A DNA stretch of 64,000 bases, taken from assembly GCF_958298935.1 (NCBI RefSeq), contig NC_084939.1, positions 22,061,501 to 22,125,500 of the forward strand, read 5' to 3'. Shown piece after piece: positions 35,316 to 54,741 of this stretch. How positions within the stretch are numbered: the first letter of the stretch is position 1; the number at the start of each line of letters is the position of its first letter. The notes under the pieces were generated by a model. It searched no databases and was not told the DNA's origin. It was given only the letters and a program-made list of their open reading frames with translations. The translations under genes were made by a program, and so were the position numbers. The stretch comes from Phragmites australis (lineage: Eukaryota; Streptophyta; Magnoliopsida; Poales; Poaceae).

Positions 35316-38300
35316 GTGGCAGACGGAGGCCTGAAGAACAAGTGCCTCATTGACTCCAGTTGTTCATGCCACATGAACAGAGATTCATCATGGTTCTCCA
35401 GCCTCACCCCAATGAAGCATCACGAGTACATCGTATTCAGGGATGATCGCAAAGGTAGAGTGAAGACCAAAGAGACTGTAAAGGTAAATGAGAGTTTCGC
35501 TCTCAAATATGTGACTTTGGTTGAGAATTTGGGATACAACCTGCTTTCTGTATCTCAGTTGCTAGACGATGACATGGAAGTGCACTTTAAACGTGATACT
35601 TCTTGAGTTCTTGATTCTTCTGACGCTTTGATTTGCAAGATTTCTTGAGTTAGGAAAATTTTTGGAGCCAATTTTTCTGAGTTTTCTGGTTCTTTTCGAT
35701 GTTTACTTACCCAACGATCTTCTGAGCTTTGGTTGTGGCATAAGGGACTAGGGTACATGAGTTTTGATTTGCTTACTCATTTGAGTGCCCTAGGCTTGAT
35801 TCGAGAATTGCCCAAGATCAAATTTGAGAAGAACCATATTTGTGCTCCTTGTCGGCAAGGCAAGATGGTTACCGCTCCTCACCCACCAGTCAATCTGGTC
35901 CTTTCTAAGTTCATTCGGCTGGTGGGAAGTGGTATGCAATTATTATTATTGATGATTACTCTCGCTACTCTTGGGTCTTATTTCTTATAAGCAAGGTGAA
36001 GTTTTCTCACACTTTCGGAGCTTAGCTTTGAGATTGTTCAAAGAACTCCCGGGTGCATTGAAAGAAATTCGCAGTGATAATGGCACCGAGTTCAAAAACT
36101 ATCTCTTTGATGCTTCCTGCCTTGAACATGGCATTAAGCATCAATTTTCTGCCCCACGTGGTCCTCAGTAGAATAGTGTGGTTGAAAGAAAGAAAAAGAC
36201 TTTGGTGGAGATGGCTAGGATGATGCTCGATGAGCATAAGACTCCTAAGAAGTTTTAGGCTGAGGCTATTAGCACAGTGTGCTACATCTCAAATCGGATT
36301 TTCTTGCGTTCGATATTGAATTTGACTTCTTATGAGTTGCGCTTTGAGAGAAAGTCAAAGGTTTCATATTTGAGAGTTTCTGATTATCAGTGCTTCATCC
36401 TAAAGTGTGGCAATCTCGACAAGTTTGAGTCGTGTTCTTTCAATGGTTTTTTCTTAGGGTATTCTCTTCATAGTCATGCTTACAGGGTTTACTATCTTGA
36501 CTCTAACACCATCATAGAATTATGTGATGTGACTTTTGATGAATCAACCCCCCGTGTTAGTTCTATCTTTGAGTGTGCAGATGATCAGAAGATGAGCGGG
36601 AGCATCTTTGTAGATAGCGAGCTTTCAACTCTTGGTGATGACAAGAATGATCTACTACTTTCCTCGACCACAACTGCTCCAGAGCTGAGTCCTACTTCTT
36701 CTACTACAGCAGAGGGTCCTGCAGCCTTTACTTCCACTTCAAATGCTCTCGAGTCTGCACCAGCTATGTTTGAGGGGGGGGGTTCTCTCAAGACACGAGG
36801 CTCCTCAACACATTCAGCGGTGACACCCCCCATACATGATGATCAGAGATCTCGATGAAAGGGTAACTAAGTTCAAGTCTGCTTTTCATTCTCATTTACC
36901 GATCCTACATTTGTTGCTTCTTTTGAGCCCCATAATCTTGGACATGCTTTATCTGATTTAAATTGGATCAATGCCATGCATGAAGAGTCAGAAAAATTTA
37001 AGAGAAACCAAGTTTGTGTCCTTATAGAGCCACCCCCTAATGTTCACACCATAGGCACAAAATAGGTTTTCAGAAATAAACAGGGGGAGGATGGGTCTGT
37101 AGTGAGAAATAAGGCTAGACTAGTGGCTCAGGGTTTCACTCAAATAGAGGAGAATAGACTTTGGAGAGACCTTTGCACTGGTAGCTAGACTAGAAACCAT
37201 TAAAATCTTTCTTGCTTTTGCGGCATCTCAAGGCTTCAAGTTGTATCAAATGGATGTCAAGAGTACGATCCTAAATGGTTTCATACATGAAAATGTCTAT
37301 GCCAAGCAACCCTTAGGCTTTTGAACACACCAAATACCCACATAGAGTATATAAGTTTCAAAAAGCTTTGTATGGGATTAAGCAAGTACCTAGGGCTTAG
37401 TATGATAGGCTTAGGTTATAGGGTCAGTTGATAAAACTTTATTTATTCTCAGGCATAACAAAGATTTTCTACTTGTTCAGATTTACGTAGATGATATCAT
37501 TCTTGGCTCATCTCATGCACTCGTGGCCAAGTTTGCAGAAACTATGAGTAGGGAGTTTGAGATATCAATGATAGGTGAGCTCAACTTCTTTCTTGGACTT
37601 CAAATCAAGAAATACAAGCAGGGTACATTCGTCCACCAGACGAAGTACATTAAAGAGCTACTGAAGAAGTTCAACATGAGCGACGTGAAGCCCTTGGCAA
37701 CACCGATGGCTACCTTGACCGTGCTTGATTTGGATGAAGATGGTGAAACGGTGGACCAGCGGGAGTTTAGGAGCATGATTATTTCTCTCTTGTATCTTAC
37801 GGTGACAAGACCGGACATCCACTTCATCGTCTACCTCTGCACACGCTTCCAAGCTTCAACAAGGACATCTCACCGCTAAGCGGTGAAACTCATTCTGAGG
37901 TACCTCAAGCGCACTCTTGAATATGGACTCTGGTTTTTTTGCTTTCTCCTCACTTTCTCTTCGAGGTTTTTTCGATGCAGATTTTACTGGGTGTAGAATT
38001 GATAAGAAAAGTACTTCTAGTACGTGTCATTTTTGGGTACTTCTCTTGTGTGTTGGTATTCTCGCTAGTAGTCTAGCGTTACACAGTATACTGCTGAAGC
38101 TGAATATGTAGTTGCCGCTAGCTGTTGCTCACAGATTTTGTGTATGGTTACTACCTTGAGGGATTTTAGGTTAGATTTCAGGAGTGTGCCACTTTTATGT
38201 GACAACACCAGTGTCAAAAGTTTAGCCAATAATCCAGTCCAGCACTCCAGAACCAAACACATAGATATGGGATTTCACTTTCTGAGAGACCACAATGATA

Positions 38301-38434
38301 AGGGCGATATAGACTTGAAATACATTGATATCCAACACCATCTAGCCGACATCTTTAGCAAGCCTTTAAATGCTATTAGATTTTCCTATTTGAGGGGAGA
38401 GCTTGGTGTGTGTCATCCCTATAGCATTGTGTGA
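35316..38434 (+). pseudogene. Sirevirus pol remnant: protease, integrase, reverse transcriptase, RNase H
   Basis: The order is protease (CLIDSSCSCHMNR at about 35347), GAG-pre-integrase (WHKGLGYMSFDLLTHLS near 35735), integrase core (EIRSDNGTEFKN near 36070), reverse transcriptase and RNase H (ADIFSKPLNAIRFSYLRGEL, ending 38434). The RT active-site box YVDD is intact at 37484-37495. The protease active-site glycine is replaced (DSS instead of DSG), and there are TAG stops in integrase near 36169 and 36256 and frameshifts in RT near 37150-37440. It cannot make a full polyprotein. Confidence 0.87.
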
Positions 38435-39803
38435 TATCTTACTTTTGTTGCATTTTTATCCCATCATATCATGTAAGGTAATCATAATAGTTGAGCTTTG
38501 ACTTGTATGTTTTTAGCATTTTCAATTGCTAGACTTGAATTTGGACTAAGTTGAGTAGTTGTGCGGAGCAAGCTTTTAATCTTAGGCTCCTCTTGATGCT
38601 TTGATATGAAATATTTCAAGCTAGCTAGCTTTCCTTAAGATGAAATTTGATAATTTTATGAATCATGTAGACTATGAAATGCTATATTCTTGATCATCAT
38701 GTTTGTAATTATTTTGGCTTAATCAATGCTTGTGTTAAGACTAGTTTGATGAATATCTTGCTCTACGCTTCTTGTTTCAAACCAGTGCATTGGGGAATAT
38801 TACACTATTTTTTCTGTCTGTATCAAATGTTTAGCTCTTGATAGAACCTTAGAGGAACATGTGTTTCTTGTGTCACAAAGACACTACTTGACTTGATCAT
38901 ATGAAAACTTGATTCTTTGTGAAAACGTGAATAATCTTATAAAATCAAGTATCTTGTGCTAAAATATGATCCAATACAGTCTGCCTTGAAACCTCAAGGT
39001 GTTTATCGTACCCAGTCACGTGACACTTTACTTGCATAAGAGATAACTTGAGGATAAAAATGAAAGAAATATGACTAATTGCTCAATTTTGTTTTAAATC
39101 ACTTGATCTAACTAAGTTCTGATTTAATATGTGAGTGTTTGCAAAGTCTAGTATCATAAATGCTTGTTTGCCTAGTTTGAGATTGAAGTTGGCTAGTTCT
39201 TAATGCTTGTATTGCCTCGACACGAGTGAATGCTTATATGGTGATCGCTTTGAACAAGATTCGGCTATGTGAAATTAAATGCGCCAACTAATTCTTTGGG
39301 TTTAGCTTGTATAGCTTCATGTTCTTGTGTCACTGTTTTTTTTTTGAGCCTTTGTACATTTGTGAGCTCCATCTTCTACTTTTTATAGCCTAAGTTTCTA
39401 GCTTTTGCAAATGCTTTATGGTATACTTGTGAAAGCTCATTAGGATTGCATGTTCATACATTGCATAATATTTTCTCCTTGATGTTTGCATTGTCAAATG
39501 GAGAGAAATGAATGAAAAAGAGGAGAAATGAAAATTTGCACCAAATCAAAGAAAAATCTTGCATAAATGAAAAATATGCATTCATCAAGGAGGAGCATTT
39601 GATTTTGTGTTTTTGAGTTGTTATTGCTCTTTTGAGGTTTTTGTATTATTTTTGCCTCTCTTAGGCCTTATAGAACCTTTTTTATACCAAGTGATATATT
39701 TTTGCTCTTTCTTAAGTTTTTAGTCGCTTGGATGAGCCTATCTTCTTCAAACCAAAATCTTTGTGTTTTGAGGTGTTATCAATGCACTCATCAAGGAGTA
39801 GAT
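38435..39803 (+). other. Sirevirus 3' noncoding region with repeated polypurine tracts
   Basis: Between RNase H and the 3' LTR lies about 1.4 kb of AT-rich sequence without an open frame. CATCAAGGAGGAGCATTTG near 39584 and CATCAAGGAGTAGATTAAG near 39790 are repeated polypurine-tract motifs. The second sits directly at the LTR start. Multiple polypurine tracts are a known Sirevirus trait. No envelope-like reading frame is visible. Confidence 0.65.
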
Positions 39804-41189
39804 TAAGAAACCAAGTTGAAATATACTTTGGTTTATATGTAATGAGTGATTGATAAGGTTATCGATTTGGTTTGTCGAGTTTTGAATTGCTTGAGCTTGA
39901 TTTGAGCATTTTGATTATGGCCTAACTCGAGTTGAAGTTAGAGAAATATGTTTGCTTGTCTCATGGTGTGCAGGTGACGGATGTAACTTGATGGTTGACG
40001 ACGGGTGATAGAGACTAAGCGGGTGCTTGGTACCAGACGACCAAGGAGGACGAGCTAAATCAAGGGTGATCCTAGCTGCACATGTGGAGGTCAAGCAAAG
40101 CATGAAACGAGGATGAAGATGGCATGTTGACAAAGTCAAGCGAAAGTGATGCCGGTGCAAGTGACAAGGTGGCTCGAGAAATTGGAAGCATGAGAGACTT
40201 GCTGACGGTCAGGATCGCGAGATGGAGTACGCATGTCGACATCAGAGCGCTGGCTTAAGGTGTCATGCTTTGAGAAGCATGCAGAGGGTTTCACGGTTGG
40301 GCCTCAAAACTGTAGGAGGATTGGAGGAGTATGTGGCACCATCGCGAAGCTTGCGTCGAGACGAAACTAAGTCGTGAAGGTATCGCAGCCGCTCGATGGA
40401 TGGAGCAAGAAATAGAACAAAATATCATCGATCATAAGCAGAAGTGTACTACAAGATAGGGATACAAGCTAGGAAACTCAGGAGTCAAATTTTCTAGGTC
40501 TATAAATAAATGGTAGAACTATAGGAGAGTTTGAACCAATCACTTGAGCCCCTTGTATCATCCATTTGAGAGCCTAGTGGTAAGATTTTAGAGGAGATGA
40601 AGATGAGTGATTAGCCTATATAATAGGTGAGTTTTTGAGAGAAAATTTTATATAATCTGTTTAAAGTAGGGTTGACCTCTTTGAGTAATGAAGTTTGCAT
40701 ATGCTTGAATTCCCTCATAATCTTTCTCTATTGGTTCCCTTGCAAGTTTATAAGTTTTTTGTTGTTGTGATTTTTTTATTGATTTTTGTTTTTGCCTTTA
40801 AGCTGCAATTTTTCAACCTTAGGAAATTATTCTTCTTTTGGTTAGAGGTATAGATGTTCATATACTTATGTATTTGAGATGGTCTTGAATCCTCTTGCCT
40901 CTAGATCATCAATCTGAAGAGTTACTTCTTTCGATGACTGTCTTTTTACTTTATTTTTCGTTCAAGTTTTAAGTTTTTATGCTCAAAGACACGTAAATTA
41001 GTTTTGAATAAAACCTATTTTTCATATTCTATTTATAAAATCATATTATCTTAGAACTTTCTTTCTCATTTTCTCTCTAAATTTTCTGTTTGTTCAATTT
41101 TTAAGTATTAGATAAATAAAAAATAGATCATCTATTTAAAAAAAATAAACCGCCCGTTCACCCTCTTAGTCAACATTCTCAATACTACG
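39804..41189 (+). repeat. 3' LTR of the Sirevirus-type element
   Basis: It aligns with 29612-31051 and is about 50 bp shorter because of small deletions. It begins TAAGAAACCAAG, with the expected TG start mutated, and ends near AATACTACG, corresponding to the CCTACA end of the 5' copy. Confidence 0.82.
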
Positions 41190-41746
41190 GAAGAATTTAC
41201 ACACATAAGACAGCAAGAGGGCAAAGCCATGAGCTCATGTCGACCGTAAAAGAAATTACAACTGCAGCGATGCATTAGATATTTGTCTCCAGTGTCGAAA
41301 AAAGAAGGCAAATATTGCCTTGTAATAGAAGCTAGGTCCTTTTCACCTTCCAAAAGAAATTAATGCAATTGGGTAATCTAATTTTACCTCTGAAATGGTA
41401 GGCTCAAAATGGGGCTAGGAATTACAACAAAAGGCGCACATACCCACGCAGACACCAATGTTTTCACACCAATTTTTAATTTTCAGTTCTGTTTCTTCAC
41501 GCTCACACCAATCTACACTAAATTATAATTACAGGAAATAAATTCGCCTGTACAAAAAAAAAATCCGGTCCAAAATCTGTTACAGCTAAAAATGCTACAA
41601 TCCAGAAAGGACCTCAATATAATCGAATGATGCGGGTTATCTAAGCGTCACAGCTTTCTACATGAAAATGAATTTTGATGATATTATGGGGCTGATTTAC
41701 ATGAAAGCCCGGAGTATAATATTGGCCATCAGGCGAATCAGCCGTG
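41190..41746 (-). other. Probable 3' UTR and downstream flank of CSI3
   Basis: No open frame with a recognisable domain is present. This stretch lies between the CSI3 stop codon and the Sirevirus 3' LTR and should hold the CSI3 3' UTR. No clear AATAAA was seen on the minus strand. Confidence 0.45.
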
Positions 41747-50056
<8,310 letters not shown>

Positions 50057-51880
50057 GATTAAATTGATACCAGCTTTACACCTTGAATTGTTCTATATAT
50101 CCTCCTACAGGATGAAACTGAAAGTAATTAGCATAATGAAATGATAGTGCCAGCCTGTGTCATGACTTTTCGCATTAACGTGCCATGATATCAAAAGGAA
50201 AAAAGAAAGAAGCAAAAGGAAAAGAGAAGCTTGACACTTAATTGTGTGATTACCAAGAGAATAACAGTTTAAAAGCACTAAAGCAACAAACTATAAGATG
50301 TACCATAGCACAGTCGGAAATTCCAGTTCTATCCGCAAAAGAAAGAAAGAGTGTACCCATAGCTTAAACATATTGCAAGGAAATATTACAAAATTCAAGA
50401 TTGAGCGAACTAACTCTCTGGTCTCTGGGGCTAATAATTCAATCTCAATCTTCTGCAAGATTATCAATCTCATCTGAAATGTACTAATTCTGTTCCGAGT
50501 AAAACATAAATAAAAAAGTTTTTCGTTCTCAAATCATCATCAACTTTTATAAAACATGGCACGTCAACATTTAGACTAAACTAGAAAAAGAATCAGTTGT
50601 GGAGATATAACGACCATCTGACAATGACTGCAGTTGTTTCTATAGGAAAAGATAAACTGGGGAAGTGGTTGGTACAAACATGAGAACATACACAATAACT
50701 GTAAATTTTACGGGCTGGAGGCATGAAAAGGAATTCAACACATGGAAAATTCCATGGCAGCTGATATCTGAGGTAATGCTATTACAGCCACTGCACCCAC
50801 CCTTTCATGGATACAGGTAAAGGAGACAACCAAAATCTTAAGCACAAACCCCAACACTTCCTCCAATACAGTCTTTTGAAGTGCAGTGTTAGAATCATAA
50901 TGGTAAACAGACAAAAGGGTATATGTTCCACTTGTTTAACTGTCAGAAATTAACCGCTCATCACCTATCTGCAGATTCCACAAGCAACACATCATCTTAG
51001 ATACCTTAACTGCAACGGCACTTGCCTTCACTACACAAATGCACACAACAAAATCCATTTATCCTATTGCACAAGTAAGTGCTGTCTTTCTTCAACTCAC
51101 CAAATCATAGGTTCGAGAAGCTACCATTATGGCAGAGCTAAATCCCCTCAATTCCTAAGAGACAGCAATCTATAGAAGTTACCCTAATGCACGGGGGCTA
51201 GAAACCAGAGTGTCCCTAACTTCGGCAGCATCCAGTATGCATTGTTTCATTCTGTTTCACGGGTTATTGTTATCGTTATAAGCAGTAAAAGAAGACGGAT
51301 TTCCACACTTCCTTAGATCAGGACACCGACACCTTCACGAAGCAAAAAAATAGCTCCCTGGCGATAGAGTTTCTGCATAATTATGCCCAGACATTTCGAA
51401 ATTCCTAACTATCACCTCTCCACAGATCGGTCCCCCTCCCCCGCAGAGCGACCACCGCACCCGCCGAATCCGTCAGGATCACACGAACAGCCCGAATCCC
51501 GCCGCGCTCCTCCCCACACCTCACCAGAGAAGCGAAGCCCCCAGGCTCGAGATCTCGGCCGCCGCACCCGCACCCCGCTAAAACGCAAACGAAACCCCAG
51601 CAGCCCCGCGCGAGCAGCTGCCATTGGGCGGGGCGCCGGGAGCGCGCCCGCGTCCCGGCGCGAGATCGACGGACTGGAGACCGGGAGGGGAGCGAGGACT
51701 CACCGGAGGCGCCCGGCGGCGAGTGGCGGCGCGGCCGGGGAGGAGGAGGCGGCGAGTGGCGGCGCTTCGTCTCGCTCCACTCACTCGCCCACTGCGCTGC
51801 GCCAGTGTGGTGTGCGCTTTCCGTCCGTTAGAGAGAGAGAGATGTGACTTTGGGGAGAGAGAGATGGAGAGAGGGAGAGG
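50057..51880 (-). promoter_or_regulatory. CSI3 5' leader: two noncoding exons, leader intron and promoter region
   Basis: On the minus strand the leader seems to run from a GC-rich exon (about 51704-51850) ending at a GTGAGT donor (51703 downward), across a 1.6-kb intron, to an acceptor CTGTAG before 50104, and then to the start codon at 50056. A GA/CT-rich patch at 51829-51885, read as CT-rich on the minus strand, resembles the pyrimidine patches of TATA-less plant promoters. This is inferred from splice signals and composition. No transcript evidence is available. Confidence 0.5.
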
Positions 51881-54741
51881 GAGGTGGTCTTTTTGCGGAT
51901 TACTCCTGTCGTTATTGCGTTATTTGCGAAATGGAGGGCCAGGTAGGAATTAATTTTACTTTCCCGTTTGGCCGTGGACAATTTCAATATTGCTTACGTG
52001 TGTGCATAAGCGTAACCTTCCATGTAAAATATATGTTTTATGATTAGATGTTATTAAAATTAAATAATATATTAATATTATAGGTTTGTATTGATATATT
52101 AACACTATCTGTATCTATTTTCAACGAGGATTACCATTAATACCATGTTTGTCCTTTGTGTTGAATAGACCCGATTAGATAGGAAAGGATGATGAGACTT
52201 ATCATGAGCTGATGATTATGGCCTCCAATGGCGATGCTAGCATTGAAGATGCACTGAAGTGTGATATAGATGAAGGAGCCACAAGAGGAGGGTGGACACT
52301 ACTAGACAGTGGCGGGGAATATGGACGTACACAACACTTAATTTTTTTACGTATTATATGTAATATATATAGATATTAGTATTTGTTAAAAGCTAATAAT
52401 TGCGTACTATATTTTAACTCAACATATCATTCATATTCTTATAAGCCTTTTTCTCGCTAGTCGCTACTGCATTTCAGTTTCTCAAAGCCTAATTAGCTTT
52501 TGATAGTCCAAATTTTTAGTTACCTATAATCATTGTTAAAATATTAGGTTCACCACTACCACCAGATAGAATTGATTGTTATGTCCATGAACATCACAGG
52601 TAACCTAATTACTTCATGATGAGGAAGAAGTCAAGAAATCTACCGGTACTATAACTTTTACAACCTTTTTCTGACCAATATAATTTTCGTGTCCATGGAC
52701 ACCACTGTATTAATCTATGGTGTGGAGGACATTTGTATCCATGGACACCCTTTATTACAATTTTTCCGACAAAGGTGATTGGGCCTCTATAAACATTTAC
52801 ACATTAATTAAAAATTACTATTGCTCTATTATAATTAGTAGTGGTTTTATAATAGCTCAAATCAGTTGTTGTATTGGAGATGTGGATGTCACCACTCACT
52901 AATACCGTCCATTTTATTCATATTTGTTATTTGTTACTATCTCTACAGTCAATTGTGGATCTAGAGCCAATAAATATGAGAGTTGTTTCTCTTTTCTTCT
53001 TGCTTTATCTCTTTTTTTTCATTCTCTTTTTTTTCTTTTTTTCTCTTCTATGTTCAAAAAATTATATAGGAGTTTAGAAGCTCTCAAGTGTGTTTAAGGG
53101 TAGAGAGCTCAAGTCCCTGCCCTTGATCTGCCGCTCCTTGTAGCATCTTATGGCTTGTGTAATATTGTAAAAAACAATGAGTTTAGGCTTAGGCTTCTCA
53201 AGTGTGTTTAGGGGTAGAGGGCTCAAGTCCCTGTCACTGTTTGTAGTATCTTATGGCTTTTGTAACATTGCAAAAAAAAACAATAAGCTTGCAATGCTAA
53301 GCCAAAATTCAGTCTCACACTAATATCTAACAACCAAATAATTCAAAGCCAGTTTTCTACTTCAACAGAAGCGTGGGAGTGAATTTCTGGCAGAGAAACG
53401 ACAAACCGTTGGTTGGTAGGCTTATTCGTGTGATTAGCACCCCTTTGTTCTACACGAGGCACCACGATCAAAATATCAGCATAGACGAAGGGCTAATGTG
53501 CAAAATGCTGCCTGGACCAGCGAACAGCCCGGTACTGGCCATCCTGGCGACCACCGTCCCCGTACTGGTCGGTGTGACGTCTCCAACTGGTCACCCACTG
53601 GCACGTGGGTCCACCGTCGCTGCGTTGACGTGGGGACCGGGTGTCAGCCTCTGATCTGAGGAATTCAATAGCCGTTGGCTTGGCTATGGTCTTCGCAGTG
53701 GCAGGCATGTCACGTGGGATTGGGAATGTGGGGTTGCTTTCCCTCACGTGCTCGTAAAAGCATCGGCTCTGCGTGGGGCCGTGTTGTCAGCGAACGTATA
53801 GCCTGTTGCGGTAGACTGCAGCCGGGCCCAGGTCCAGCTGGGATAGCCTTTTGTCCGTTTATTCCTATCCGAAACTAAAAAGGGTAAACTTTGGGAAAAG
53901 CTTGAAAGACATCCCACGTGGCTTCTATTAGGCTGATCAGCACAACATTAGCTTGCAGCATTTTCTAACGAACGCTACAATAAGTTTTTTTTTGTTTGAG
54001 AAAACCCAGCACAACGCACCAACGCTGCAATAAGTTTATGATTTTTAGAAACCTAGTACAATACACGGCGCTGATCAATGGTAGTTTGAAAAGGCCTCTA
54101 AAGAAGGCTGGGTAAGGGGCCCGGATCTTAAAAAATGATAGTTTGAAAATATGCGAGCATATTTTCGTTCTCTTCAACCGTTAAGTCGATCTAGAGTCGT
54201 CAAGTCACGTTCTAACGTTTTCTGTCATGATTGGTTGATCTTACCTTTTGTAGTTACGAAAATTTTTGTAGGGTATCTCAATTGATATAAGGGGTGGCTA
54301 TTTCTTAGACACTTATTTTTAAAAAAATAGGTGATGGCTATAAATTGTTGGATGGACAAATGGCTCATAGTCATCTTGAGTCTCCCACCCTTGCTCCCCC
54401 ACCTCACTCATGTGCCCACTCCTCTACCTCTTGCTCACCTCCATTTGTCTCTGACGGCTCTCTCATTGTCGGATACGTCGGCATCGCCTGTCGTCGCACT
54501 AATCCTACTCTGTCGGGCTATCTCCACTCACCCTCGCCCATCACGACATCCTCGTCGTCTCGCGGCTCCGCCTCCACACCCGACTCCTTCGCCAGACCGA
54601 CCTAACTCCCATGATCTTCCTCTAAGCTCACCGATGGAGAATCCCGTTGGAAATCGAATCCCTCCCCTAACCCTCACTATAACACGCCGTTCTTCGTCGC
54701 CTGAGATGTTGATCCCACTTTTAGACGACTAAAATTTAAAA
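51881..54741. other. Spacer between CSI3 and the eIF2-gamma pseudogene
   Basis: No gene is supported. It includes a tandem duplication (53082-53288) and a C-rich stretch (54370-54730) whose open frames have no domain. GC-rich patches at 53490-53720 are unassigned. Confidence 0.4.
53082..53288. repeat. Two-copy tandem duplication of about 100 bp
   Basis: TCTCAAGTGTGTTTA-GGGTAG-G-GCTCAAGTCCCTG is found at 53082 and again at 53196. Both copies continue to TATCTTATGGCTT-like and AAAAACAAT motifs. Identity is about 80-85 percent by eye. Confidence 0.75.

Larger units (their letters stand above)
29612..41189 (+). mobile_element. Sirevirus-type Ty1/copia retrotransposon, decayed
   Basis: A plus-strand element of 11.6 kb with LTRs at 29612-31051 and 39804-41189. 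A primer-binding site complementary to initiator Met tRNA (TGGTATCAGAGCC, 31054-31066) follows the 5' LTR. The interior holds gag with a long C-terminal coiled coil, then protease, integrase, reverse transcriptase and RNase H, ending RGELGVCHP. Large LTRs, the extended gag and the RNase H ending point to the Sirevirus lineage. Stops and frameshifts are scattered through gag and pol. A 1.68-kb solo LTR interrupts gag (31351-33031). I could not identify a matching outer target duplication. The element ends about 560 bp from the CSI3 stop codon. Confidence 0.9.

Noticed and set aside
38435..39803. Possible envelope-like gene after RNase H, as in some Sireviruses
   Set aside because: The region is AT-rich with no open frame of useful length and no membrane-type segment. 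It fits the 3' noncoding and polypurine region.
54331..54732. A 133-codon Pro/Ser/Leu-rich frame just upstream of the eIF2-gamma copy
   Set aside because: It shows no match to the eIF2-gamma N-terminus and no other domain. It is C-rich spacer.
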